NCBI GenBank assembly: GCA_026692885.1
Contig: JAPLNJ010000030.1
Location: 1-24,363, forward strand
Source: Planctomycetota bacterium
Lineage (GTDB): Bacteria > Planctomycetota > Planctomycetia > Pirellulales > Pirellulaceae
DNA: 24,363 bases
Reading direction: 5' to 3'
Shown: positions 13,633 through 22,800 of the stretch, one piece after another
Position numbering within the stretch: the stretch's first letter is position 1
How the letters are laid out: each line of letters starts with the position of its first letter
The notes under the pieces: model-generated
The model's database searches: none
Told to the model about the DNA's origin: nothing
The model's input: only the letters and a program-made list of their open reading frames with translations
Program-made: the position numbers and the translations under genes

Positions 13633-16461
13633 TCAGGGGCCACGCATCGCCTCCGTAAAGGACCGTAGCAGCCCCATCTCCCGCAGGGCCTGCACAACTA
13701 CTCCGGACGATTCTAGCAGCAACGCGCGCCAGACGTCACGCTCACCGGCCGCGGCGCGCCCACCCTCCCGGCCCAGCGTCCCCGCTTGGTCTAGAATCCG
13801 CTGGACGTTCTTGCTCCAGCCCGTCGTGGTGCGGACGTGCGGATCTAACTCCCCGGGCCGTACCAGTCGCAGCAGCGTCCGACAGAGCTGTTCCGGCGCC
13901 AGCTGGTGCTGCTGGGCGACGGCCATGACCAACGGCGACCGCTGACTGATCAGACCGGCTGCCAGGTGGACCGAGGACACGGCGGTGTGCCCCTGGATTA
14001 GAGCCCATTCCTGCGCGGCCAGCAATGCGGATTGCACCGCCGCATCCCACGTCCCGCAGGTTGTTTCGAGTGGCTTGAACGTGGACGCGGAAGACGCAAG
14101 AACCGGCTTGCCATTCGAACCGCGCGACGCCTGGGGCGCCGCTGGGGACGGCGACGTTGCTGGCGAGGGAGCTACCGCCGGTGGGCCGCCCTGCACACGA
14201 GCGGTCCGCAAGCGATTCAGATCGAGGCTCCACGGCGGGGGAAGCTTCCGCAGGACGTCCTTCAACTCCCCGGGCACGACCTCGCAAAAGGCCTGGAACA
14301 AAAGGGCTTCCGTAATCCTTGGCGACGGCGGCGGTGCCAATTGACGGGCCCGTTCCAGCATCGGCAGCACGGCCCGCTGCGCCGTCTCAGGGCTGAGGAC
14401 CGACGACACCGGCGAATGGCTTTCCGTTCCGGCGATCAGCACGGCGGCCAGGAGAGCTGGATCGACCCCGCTGTCCCGGCAAACACTCGCGGCATGACCG
14501 TCCGTCTCATTTAAGAACGAAGCCAGCAGCAAGCGATTGAGGACCGATCGGGAGCCCCGCTGTTGCGACAACTCGTGGGCAGCTTCTATGATCCGGCGCG
14601 CCATGGGCGTCAGCCCGGTCAGCATGAGCCGGCCGTTCTCATCGACCAACTGGGCCGCCGCGCGCCGCGCCAACTCCCTCTGGAACTGCTCGGCATCCGG
14701 CAGGGTTGGGGGCACCGCGACTTTCCACCGGCTGCCTTCGGTCACGGCTTCGAGCAGATCGTGTTCCGCCACCCGACTGTCAGGTCCGCGGGCGCGGCTC
14801 AGCACCCACGCCCGGGCCAGCACCGTCCGCACTTCGGAAGTAAAATCCTCTTCCCGGCGGACGATCCACTGCGCCAACAGCCGTTTGAGTTTCGCCACCC
14901 GTTCGACCCCCAAAGCCGTCGCAGCATCCTCCGGCACCGCACTCGGCGGCTCGTCCCGGCTCGGCCCAGGGGACGGCCCAGGGACGCTAAGTTCCGGCAA
15001 CTGCAGCCACTGCTGGTACACCGCGTCCGGATCTGTGCGCAGCGAACGCAGCACAAACCGCGTCAGATTCCCTGTGCGCACCAGGCCGGCCAGCAGGTCG
15101 GTCACCGTCACCTGCGCCCGATGCTGCAAGTTGCGGCGTTTGGCGGCCCGCAGCAAGGCGTCCGGCAGGTCGAAACCGAAGACCTCCACATCCAATTGGC
15201 CGGCTTGCCCAAACAGCCGTGAGCGGACGGCCGAGGCCGACACGTTCACTGTGCCCGCGGTCCCGGCCGTAGGCACGGGGAACGGACGATTGGGATCCCC
15301 AAAAAAGCGATAGGCCATCCAGGAGATGTCCGGCTGCCCCTGTTCATAACGCGTCAGACTGCTTCGGCGCGCCCGCTGCAGAGCGACGCCCAAGGCTTCC
15401 GCGGCGAATGCGTGCTGGAAGAATTCTCGGGCCAGCTGCGCCGCTTGCACATTGACCATCGGCCAGAGGGGGGCGATCACCGTCTTGGATGGTCCCCCGC
15501 GAGCAAAGGCCTGTCCCACGCTACGGAAGCGTTTTTCCAGGCTCCAATTGCGGCCCGCCGCGGCGCCTTCGCAGGCATTCAGGAACACGAACCGAACGTT
15601 GGGGTTGCTGGCCTCGATCTCGCCGGCGTAGAGGGGACCGTCTGCCAGCAGCAAACAGCCCTGGTCCCCGTCCTGAGGGAAATAGCCGTGGCCGAAGTAG
15701 TACAGCCCCACGAGGGACTCGTTCTCCAAAGCCTTCAGTAGCCGCCGCGTCGTCGCATGCTGGCCTTTCAGGACATTGATGCGGAAGCCGCGTTGCGCGA
15801 GCAGGTGGTGCAGTTCCTGAAGCTGGGCCTGACACAGTTGCTGCGGATCGTTCTGGCCCGTAAACAGATCCTGCGTGGGATCCTCTACGATCAGGAACTC
15901 ATCGCCGACGCCGGTGGGGGGCTGGCCTCCGCGCACCAAGTGCGTCAAGTGACGCGTCACCGCCAGCTTGCCGCCAGTCTCCGCCATCCGCTTGCCACAA
16001 TGTTGACAATGCAGGGGTGCATCGTGCGGCCGCAGACGTTGCAGGTAGAGGGCCGGATCTCGGCAACGGCACCAAGCGTAACGCTCCTCCAAGACCTCCC
16101 AGGGAATGGCCGACGCGATGTCGAACACGATGTCAAACTGGGGCTGAACCCCCGGCTCCACGATGCTCAGGAACCCTGCTGGTGGGAAGACATAGGCTCC
16201 GAGGGTCTCGGCGTCCGCTTCGATCCCCAGGCTGCCCCGCGGCTGGCTCAGACGCGCCTGCCACGTCAATTCCTCCACGCGACGGCGAATGCTCTCCAGT
16301 TGTCGCTCCAGAATCTCCGTCTTGATCGGCTGCCAGGCGGATTCCGGGGCCGCGTGTCCGTCTCCCACGAGCGGTGTAGGAGCATACACTAAGCCTTCGT
16401 TGCCGCGATCGTCCCGGCGATGGGAGACGCCCAAAATCTGAACTAGGAGCGAAGGACTCAT
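13633..16461 (-). CDS. CHAT-family caspase-like protease with C-terminal Clp-N-type repeats
   Basis: This 942-residue protein has a CHAT protease domain at about residues 110-380. The catalytic histidine is H258 in YYFGHGYF and the cysteine is C297 in FLNACEGA. A C131/C133 ... C152/C155 set (WCRCRD, HCQHCGK) inside the domain suggests a zinc site. From about 430 to the end there are up to six helical half-repeats resembling the Clp N-domain, clearest at about 610-680 (TPMARRIIEAAHELSQQRGS) and at about 800-940 (SALLAAQEWALIQGHTAVSS; NVQRILDQAGTLGREG with VVVQALREMGL). The protease would cleave proteins once triggered, and the repeats may contact the Clp ATPase two genes downstream. ATG 16461 gives the natural N-terminus MSPSLLVQILGVSH. 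GTG 16521, with GGAGAG 7 nt before it, would add 20 residues. Open sequence further upstream is repeat DNA. Confidence 0.92.
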   Translation of the reverse strand: MSPSLLVQILGVSHRRDDRGNEGLVYAPTPLVGDGHAAPESAWQPIKTEILERQLESIRRRVEELTWQARLSQPRGSLGIEADAETLGAYVFPPAGFLSIVEPGVQPQFDIVFDIASAIPWEVLEERYAWCRCRDPALYLQRLRPHDAPLHCQHCGKRMAETGGKLAVTRHLTHLVRGGQPPTGVGDEFLIVEDPTQDLFTGQNDPQQLCQAQLQELHHLLAQRGFRINVLKGQHATTRRLLKALENESLVGLYYFGHGYFPQDGDQGCLLLADGPLYAGEIEASNPNVRFVFLNACEGAAAGRNWSLEKRFRSVGQAFARGGPSKTVIAPLWPMVNVQAAQLAREFFQHAFAAEALGVALQRARRSSLTRYEQGQPDISWMAYRFFGDPNRPFPVPTAGTAGTVNVSASAVRSRLFGQAGQLDVEVFGFDLPDALLRAAKRRNLQHRAQVTVTDLLAGLVRTGNLTRFVLRSLRTDPDAVYQQWLQLPELSVPGPSPGPSRDEPPSAVPEDAATALGVERVAKLKRLLAQWIVRREEDFTSEVRTVLARAWVLSRARGPDSRVAEHDLLEAVTEGSRWKVAVPPTLPDAEQFQRELARRAAAQLVDENGRLMLTGLTPMARRIIEAAHELSQQRGSRSVLNRLLLASFLNETDGHAASVCRDSGVDPALLAAVLIAGTESHSPVSSVLSPETAQRAVLPMLERARQLAPPPSPRITEALLFQAFCEVVPGELKDVLRKLPPPWSLDLNRLRTARVQGGPPAVAPSPATSPSPAAPQASRGSNGKPVLASSASTFKPLETTCGTWDAAVQSALLAAQEWALIQGHTAVSSVHLAAGLISQRSPLVMAVAQQHQLAPEQLCRTLLRLVRPGELDPHVRTTTGWSKNVQRILDQAGTLGREGGRAAAGERDVWRALLLESSGVVVQALREMGLLRSFTEAMRGP

Positions 16462-16559
16462 GTCACTGCGAGTGCGTTCGTAGGCCAGCCTTTCGGCGGC
16501 AACACAATCCCACTTATTCACAGGCGGACTCTCCGACAAGCGGCCGAAGAAAACCCACC

Positions 16560-16669
16560 CCGACCGGCACACAGGGCGGCTGCCACAGGCAGTCACTATC
16601 CTGGAGTGCGAGGATGATAGTCCCGAGAAAGCCGACCGGCACACAGGGCGACTGCCACAGGCGGTCACT
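16560..16669. repeat. Pair of 38-bp direct repeats
   Basis: Copies at 16560-16597 and 16632-16669 differ at two positions and start 72 bp apart. The shared core contains GACCGGCACACAGGGCG. They lie just upstream of the CHAT gene. Because they are open in the same frame, they could be mistaken for an N-terminal extension with a duplicated Cys/Arg/Ser-rich peptide. The intervening 34 bp are unrelated. Function is unknown. Confidence 0.85.
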
Positions 16670-16772
16670 GTCGGAGGGGCAGGACCGCTCCAACATCGGA
16701 CACTTTCTGCCGGTCATCTTGGCGCCTCAATCGCTGCAAAGAAACTTTGCTAACACGCGGCGTCGGAGCCGA

Positions 16773-17039
16773 TCACCGAACGTCCAGGCAAGGGCAAAAC
16801 GGGCAGTCGCCGCGGAATTGCGACAGCTTCGAAATAATCCGTAAGAACACGGTCTGGATCAGATCGTCCCAGTCCGAGATCCGCTCCCCGCCCAAGATTC
16901 GGCTCCCCATGGCGCGGACCAACGGCGTGAACTGGACCGTCAGGCGATTACCCGCAGTACGGTCGCCCGCCAGACATCGGGCAATCTCTGTGGAGCAATC
17001 ATCCGGCGGGCAGGCGCAATTCTTGCGGTCGTTGTTCAT
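16773..17039 (-). pseudogene. Truncated ECF-type sigma factor (region 2 only)
   Basis: An 88-residue frame begins with a Cys-containing leader (NCACPPDDCS). It then reads as sigma region 2: EIARCLAGDRTAGNRL, FTPLVRAMGSRIL, DWDDLIQTVFLRIISKL and SQFRGDCPFCPCL, followed by a stop at 16773. The conserved block around DWDDLIQTVFLR is the core-binding and -10-recognition region of planctomycete-type ECF sigma factors. Region 4, which reads the -35 element, is missing: a complete protein would be roughly twice as long, and the sequence after the stop runs into repeat DNA. It is most likely a decayed gene. A short functional region-2-only protein cannot be excluded. It lies about 310 nt upstream of the CHAT gene on the same strand, so the intact ancestor could have controlled the cassette. 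Confidence 0.65.
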
Positions 17040-17136
17040 GCGTCCCAGCGTCGATGGATGACGGAATCGTTACACAAGGTCGGGGGGGAGTAGGAGGTCT
17101 GGAGTTTAGTAGTGGTCCCGAAATACGTCAATGGGG

Positions 17137-17167
17137 CGCCGACGATGGCAGGACGCCGACGATGGCA
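17137..17167. repeat. 14-bp tandem direct repeat
   Basis: CGCCGACGATGGCA occurs at 17137-17150 and again at 17154-17167 (17-bp period). It lies in the divergent gap of about 590 bp between the sigma remnant and the sugar permease, which otherwise shows only repeats and no convincing gene. Confidence 0.7.
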
Positions 17168-17234
17168 ACGTCACCGGCGCCGTTCCTGAATTGGCGGAAT
17201 TGGAAGAGTGACGCTCCTGCGGAGCCGCAGTCAA

Positions 17235-17292
17235 GTAGGTCAGGTTTTCCAGGCTGACACGCAGTGACCGTCGCCTGGAAAGGCTGACCTAC
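17235..17292. repeat. Dispersed palindromic repeat (GTAGGTCAG type)
   Basis: Arms 17235-17254 and 17273-17292 are inverted repeats matching at 18 of 20 positions around an 18-nt loop; the outer ends are GTAGGTCAG and CTGACCTAC. It can form a strong hairpin. Similar GTAGGTCAG...CTGACCTAC elements are scattered through planctomycete genomes. It could act as a bidirectional terminator or an mRNA-end structure between the divergent units. Confidence 0.8.
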
Positions 17293-17352
17293 AAAGTCCG
17301 CCGGTCGGCCTCGATCATAACGTTGCGCAAAACGCTAGCAGCAGGAGGTCAG

Positions 17353-17430
17353 GGGTGGCTGGGGCAGAGTGCAGCGATGCCCCAGAAACCGGGTGCTGGG
17401 GCTTCGCTTAGGCTCAGCCACCAGCCACCC
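17353..17430. repeat. Imperfect inverted repeat (GGGTGGCTG ... CAGCCACCC)
   Basis: The outer arms are GGGTGGCTG at 17353-17361 and CAGCCACCC at 17422-17430. An overlapping inner hairpin pairs CTGGGGC 17359-17365 with GCCCCAG 17379-17385. This appears to be another repeat family in the same gap. It lies in frame with the permease and must not be read as part of that protein. Confidence 0.65.
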
Positions 17431-17628
17431 GGATCATTGCCAGTACCGACAGTAGTGCGCAACATTCTGATCAAGGCCCGCGTCACGTCAGGCAATTTTG
17501 ATGCGAATCGTGACGCGGGTACGCTGCTGCCCGTTTGCATGCGCCAGCCGGGATCGATACAATCTCGCCCTGAGCGGGCGTCTGCTAGCTGCGTACCTAT
17601 CGGGTGGTCCATATCTTGCGGGAATACC

Positions 17629-19281
17629 ATGAGCACCAACAGCGAAACCATGAGCACAAAAAAGCAGAGTCTCTTCGTCATGCAGGACGGCAAGAACTTG
17701 ATGTTCACGTTCATCCTGGTCAGTTCGCTGTTTCTCCTGTGGGGCTTCTGCAACGGCATGATTGACGTGATGGACAAGCACTTTCAGGAAGAACTGCACC
17801 TGACCTTGTCCCAGTCCGCCTGGGTGCAGTTCGCGCATTATCTGGGCTACTTCCTGATGTCTCTGCCAGCTGGGTGGCTGGCGACCAAACTCGGCTACAA
17901 AGGCGGCATCATTGCCGGTCTGCTGATGGTCGCGGTGGGCGGACTTTGGTTCATCCCGGCCACGCACATCGCGGCCTTCTGGGCGTTTTTGCTCGGTGTT
18001 TGCTTCATTGCCTCTGGCCTAACCTTCCTCGAAACCATCGCAAACCCCTACACCACCGTCTTGGGACCGCCGCAATATGCGGCGACCCGCATCAATCTCG
18101 CCCAGTCCTGCAATGGCATCGGCTGGATTTTTGGGCCGATCGCCGGTGGTTTGTTTTTCTATGGCAAGGATGCCTCCGGCGCAAGCACGGGCAGCCAGAC
18201 GCTGTGGATCCCTTATGCCGGTGTCGCGGCCGTGGTCCTCCTGCTCGCGGTCGTTTTCTACTTTGCCAAGGTCCCCGACATTAAGACCGAGGATGACTAC
18301 CACCTGGACGACAGCGAGGCTGTCGCTGAAAACCCGTCGCATGTCGGTAGAGAAGTGGACCGTGGGTTGGTCTATTTTCTGTTGTTGCTGAACGCGGCGG
18401 TGCTGACGGGCATTTGCGGCATGATCCTGTGGCTGATTCTCTCACTTTTCAGCCTCGGTCAATCGCTGGTCGGTATCGCTTCGGCGGTTCCACACCCCTC
18501 GGGAATGCCAATCACGGCGGAGAACTCCTTGCTGGTGACGATTTGCGCCGCCGGGTGCCTGATCTTCGTCGTGGTGGCCGTGGCACTCATTCCGACTGCG
18601 AGGAAGATTTCGCATCACAGCATCTGGTCGCATCCGCATTTTTCCGCCGCCACACTGGCCCAGTTCTTCTACGTCGCCGCGCAAGCCGGTATTTTCAGTT
18701 TCTTGATCAACTACATGACCTCCGAACCGCCAGCCATTCCCGCCGCGTGGGATACCGCCGCGACCCACAGTTGGTTCGAAACGGGTACGGATGGTGTGCT
18801 GCGCGTCAACAATCAAGGTGCCTCCAATCTCGCGTCGCTGGGCTTTATCTTTTTCCTGGTGGGTCGTTTTACGGGCGCCGGCCTGTTGAAAAAATTCTCC
18901 GCGCACAAAATTCTCGGTCTGTATGGCGTACTGAATGTCGTCGCCTGCCTGCTGGTCTTCTGCAAACTCGGTTGGCTCTCGGTGGCTTGCGTGTTCCTCA
19001 GCTACTTCTTCATGTCGATCATGTTCCCAACCATCTTTGCGCTCGGTATTTTCGGCCTCGGGGTCCGGGCGAAGAAGGCATCCGCCTTCATCGTCATGGC
19101 CATCATGGGAGGAGCAATACTACCCAAGTTAATGGGTGCCGTCGCTGACAACTACGACATGTCGCGCGGCTTTATCGTGCCGTTGGTGTGCTTTGCCTTC
19201 GTGGCCTTGTACGGCTTCTGCTGGTCCAAATTGAGCCACGCGGATTCGCTGCAGGGAGTCAGCACGTCCCGCGGTCATTAG
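17629..19281 (+). CDS. FucP-type L-fucose (hexose):proton symporter, MFS/FHS family
   Basis: This 550-residue inner-membrane transporter has about 12 hydrophobic segments. The family signature is strong: LFLLWGFCNGMIDVMDKHFQ near the N-terminus, LTFLETIANPYTTVLGP and RINLAQSCNGIGW. Asp46 and Glu135 fall on the two acidic residues known to be essential in E. coli FucP, and Q159 matches its substrate-site glutamine. The protein is longer than E. coli FucP (about 440 residues). The additional length lies mainly in the central loop around KVPDIKTEDDYHLDDSEA and a loop after TM8-TM9 (SEPPAIPAAWDTAATHSW). ATG 17629 is chosen; the in-frame ATG 17650 is possible. Upstream open sequence is repeat DNA. 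The substrate may be fucose or another hexose. It is a single-gene unit followed by an inverted-repeat element. Confidence 0.93.
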   Translation: MSTNSETMSTKKQSLFVMQDGKNLMFTFILVSSLFLLWGFCNGMIDVMDKHFQEELHLTLSQSAWVQFAHYLGYFLMSLPAGWLATKLGYKGGIIAGLLMVAVGGLWFIPATHIAAFWAFLLGVCFIASGLTFLETIANPYTTVLGPPQYAATRINLAQSCNGIGWIFGPIAGGLFFYGKDASGASTGSQTLWIPYAGVAAVVLLLAVVFYFAKVPDIKTEDDYHLDDSEAVAENPSHVGREVDRGLVYFLLLLNAAVLTGICGMILWLILSLFSLGQSLVGIASAVPHPSGMPITAENSLLVTICAAGCLIFVVVAVALIPTARKISHHSIWSHPHFSAATLAQFFYVAAQAGIFSFLINYMTSEPPAIPAAWDTAATHSWFETGTDGVLRVNNQGASNLASLGFIFFLVGRFTGAGLLKKFSAHKILGLYGVLNVVACLLVFCKLGWLSVACVFLSYFFMSIMFPTIFALGIFGLGVRAKKASAFIVMAIMGGAILPKLMGAVADNYDMSRGFIVPLVCFAFVALYGFCWSKLSHADSLQGVSTSRGH

Positions 19282-19290
19282 GAGGTCACC

Positions 19291-19451
19291 GGATAGCACG
19301 GATGGCAAAGCCGGGGCTCGGATGACAACCCGTACACGAAGCAGAAGGATGTTTTCGGTAGACGATGCCAACATCCGCCTCCTCGTAATCGCGATCTTCG
19401 GTCGCCGTCCGCATTTGTCATCGGTGCCCCGGCCTTGCCATCCGTGCTACC
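19291..19451. mobile_element. 161-bp MITE-like element with ~37-bp terminal inverted repeats
   Basis: Arms 19291-19328 and 19415-19451 are inverted repeats differing by one indel and about three substitutions; the shared core is AGCACGGATGGCAA. The interior has its own hairpin, GGATGTT 19347-19353 with AACATCC 19370-19376. No protein is encoded. It begins 9 nt after the stop of the sugar permease, so it may also act as that gene's terminator. No clear target duplication was found. Confidence 0.65.
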
Positions 19452-19824
19452 GAAGTGAAACGTCAACGGGTGGACAGCTTGGCATTAGGCCGTGACTTCG
19501 CTCACGCCCTTCCTAACCGCACGGAGCACAATATTTCCGGCCATTCGAGCGGCAAACTGTAGCAGAGCAGATTTCGAAATCCTCAGACGTATCGGCGTCG
19601 GCGAATGCGTAAAATGTCGGATGTCGAACTCACGCCGGAATCTTTGCGGAAGGGGGCTTCCATATCCCGACAATATGCTCTTATAGTTACGTTTTCAAAA
19701 TCCCGGGCACAGCGGCTGCGAGTCTGGGCAGGCTGAGCAACGCCTGGGGCCAGTTCAGCCAACGGTGGGAATTACTCACCGTCCAGTTTCTGTGTAACGC
19801 GTGAGAACGAGTGAGGAGGAGCAC
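19452..19824. other. Intergenic region upstream of the oxidoreductase, no convincing gene
   Basis: About 370 bp lie between the inverted-repeat element and the oxidoreductase start. Short open frames of about 60 codons occur on both strands, overlap each other, have no ribosome binding site and resemble nothing recognised. A small dyad, ACGGTG 19762-19767 with CACCGT 19777-19782 (9-nt spacer), lies about 43 nt before the oxidoreductase start. It could be an operator or hairpin in the leader. No promoter could be assigned with confidence. Confidence 0.5.
19814..19820 (+). promoter_or_regulatory. Ribosome binding site deciding the oxidoreductase start
   Basis: AGGAGGA precedes GTG 19825 by 4 nt (6 nt counted from AGGAG). 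It selects that GTG over the in-frame GTG at 19801, which has no such site. Confidence 0.7.
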
Positions 19825-22800
19825 GTGAGTCAACGGCAATGGGTCACGGTAGATGGGAATGAAGCGGCGGCGTACGTCGCGCATAAGTGCAGCGAAGTAA
19901 TCGCGATCTACCCGATTACGCCCTCGTCGAACATGGGCGAGTTTGCGGACGAATGGTCGGCTGCGGGACGAAAAAACATCTTTGGCACCCTCCCGGATGT
20001 CATCGAAATGCAGAGTGAAGGGGGAGCCGCAGGAGCCTGCCACGGAGCCATTCAGACCGGGGCTTTGACGACCACCTTCACGGCCTCGCAGGGGCTGCTA
20101 TTGATGATCCCCAATATGTACAAGATCGCTGGCGAGTTGTCGGCGACCGTGTTCCATATTGCAGCTCGCTGTCTGGCGAGTCACGCGCTGTCGATTTTCG
20201 GCGACCACAGCGACGTGATGGCCTGCCGGAGCACTGGCTGGGCGATGATCTGCGGCAGTTCGGTGCTCGAAGCCCAGGACATGGCGCTGATCTCCCATTC
20301 GGCGACGCTCAAGACTCGCTTGCCGTTCCTGCACTTCTTCGACGGCTTCCGCACGTCGCACGAGGTGAACAAGATCGAGCGGCTCGGCGACGACGACATC
20401 CGGGCCATGTTGGACATGGACCTGATCAAGGCCCACCGGGAACGAGCGCTCGACCCGGATCGACCGGTGCTGCGCGGCACGGCCCAGAATCCGGACGTGT
20501 TTTTTCAGGCCCGCGAGGCGTGCAATCCGTTTTATGACGCCGCGCCTGGCATCGTCCAGGAGACGATGGACACGTTTGCTAAGGTCACCGGGCGGCAGTA
20601 CCACTTGTTTGATTATGTGGGTGCCCCGGATGCCGAGCGTGTCATCGTGATCATGGGATCCGGTGTCGGGGCGGTGGAAGAGGCGGTCGAGAAGCTGATC
20701 GCGATGGGCGAAAAAGTTGGCGTGGTCAAGGTCCGCTTGTACCGGCCGTTCGCCGTCGAAGCCTTCCTGGAATCGCTGCCGAAGACGGTCAAGAGCATCG
20801 CGGTACTCGACCGGACCAAGGAACCCGGCGGGCTCGGCGAACCTCTGTACCAAGACGTGGTTACGGCGCTGTTCGAGAGCGGTGGCCCGCTACCGAAAGT
20901 CATCGGCGGGCGGTATGGCTTGGCGTCGAAGGAATTCACGCCAGCCATGGTCAAGTCCGTGTTCGACGAATTGAAATCGCCGACGCCCAAGCAGCGATTC
21001 ACGGTCGGGATCGTCGACGATGTAACCCACCTGAGTCTGAAAACCGACCCTGATTTCACCACCGACTCGGACGACGTGAAGTGTTCGGTGTTCTACGGAC
21101 TCGGCAGCGACGGCACGGTCGGGGCCAACAAGAACTCGGTGAAGATCCTCGGCGAGGACACGGATTTCCACGCCCAGGGTTACTTCGTGTACGACTCGAA
21201 GAAGTCCGGCTCGATCACCGTGTCGCACTTGCGATTCAGCCCGCGGCCGATCTGTTCAACGTACCTGATTGGGCGGGCGGATTTCGTGGCTTGCCACCAA
21301 TTCGTATTCCTCAATCGCATTGATGTCTTGGAGCAGGCCAAGCCGGGCGCGACGTTCCTGGTGAATAGCAGCCCGTTTGCGCCGGAACAGGTCTGGGATC
21401 AACTGCCTCAGGAAGCCCAACAGACGATCATCGACAAGAAGTTGAAGTTCTATGCGGTCGATGCGCTCAAGGTTGCCCGCGAGGCGGGCATGGGCGGTCG
21501 CATCAATACCGTGATGCAGACCTGCTTCTTTGCTTTGTCCGGCGTGTTGCCCCGCGAGGAGGCCATCGAGGCGATCAAACGCACGATCAAGAAGACCTAC
21601 GGCAAACGCGGCGAATCGGTCGTGCTGCGGAACTACGCCGCCGTAGACGCTTCGTTGAGCGGGCTGAAGGAAGTCACGTACCCGGACCAGGTGACCAGCA
21701 GCATGCGGCGTCTACCGCCCGTCGTGGGCGATGTGCCCGACTTCGTGCAACGGGTCACCGCGGCGATCATTGAGGGCAAGGGCGATTACCTGCCGGTCAG
21801 CGCGATGCCGGTGGACGGCACCTTCCCGACCGCAACCTCGAAGTACGAGAAGCGGACCATTGCCCACGAGATCCCGATTTGGGACGCAGACATTTGCATC
21901 CAATGTGGCTTCTGCGCCTTGATGTGCCCGCATGCGGCGATCCGCACCAAGGCCTATCCCGCCGCAGCTGCAGCCTGTGCCCCGTCGACGTTCCTGTCGA
22001 AACCTGTCAGTGGCAAGGATCTGCCTGGCTACCTGCTCACGATCCAGGTGGCGCCGGATGACTGCACCGGTTGCGGTGTGTGTGTGGATGTCTGCCCGGC
22101 GAAGAGCAAAGAGGTGGTCAAGCACAAGGCCATCAACATGGAGCCGATCCTGGCTCACTTGGAACGTGAGCGTGCCAACTTCGACTTCTTCCTGAAGATC
22201 CCGGAACTTGACCGCAAGCTGGCCAAGGCAGGCACGGTCAAAGGCTCGCAGTTGTTGGAACCGCTGTTCGAGTACTCGGGCGCGTGTGCCGGTTGCGGCG
22301 AGACGCCTTATGTGAAACTGCTGACGCAGTTGTTCGGCGATCGGATTGTGATCGGTAACGCGACGGGTTGCTCTTCGATCTACGGCGGCAACCTGCCGAG
22401 CACACCGTATGCCACCAATGGCGACGGTCGCGGACCGGCGTGGTCCAACTCGCTGTTCGAAGATAATGCCGAGTTCGGTCTGGGCATCCGCATGGCGATC
22501 GACGCGAAACTCCGCTATGCGGAACATCTGTTGAGGCAGGTGGCCAGCCAGGTGGGCGATGACTTGGTGCAAGCCTTGTTGTCGGCCACGCAGCAGTCGG
22601 AAGAGGAAATTTTCGTGCAGCGCGATCGCGTCTGCGAGTTGCTGAAACGCTTGGCCGCAGTCAACACGCCCGAGGCCATAGCCCTGGCAACGGTCGCCGA
22701 TGCCTTGGCACGCAAGAGTGTGTGGATCCTCGGCGGCGACGGCTGGGCGTACGACATCGGTTTCGGCGGGCTGGATCACGTGCTGGCTTCGGGCCGCGAC

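Noticed and set aside
16462..16668. N-terminal extension of the CHAT protein to GTG 16668
   Set aside because: The added peptide is a translation of the 38-bp direct repeats and contains the same Cys/Arg/Ser motif twice. ATG 16461 (or GTG 16521) is more natural.
16560..16669. CRISPR-like array
   Set aside because: Only two repeat copies are present, with mismatches, a single 34-bp interval and no cas genes nearby.
17323..17628. N-terminal extension of the sugar permease
   Set aside because: This stretch contains an inverted repeat and low-similarity sequence. Starting at 17629 puts the essential Asp and Glu at the positions expected for FucP.
19485..19686. Two overlapping ~62-codon frames on opposite strands
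   Set aside because: No ribosome binding site, no recognisable motif, and neither has support over the other.
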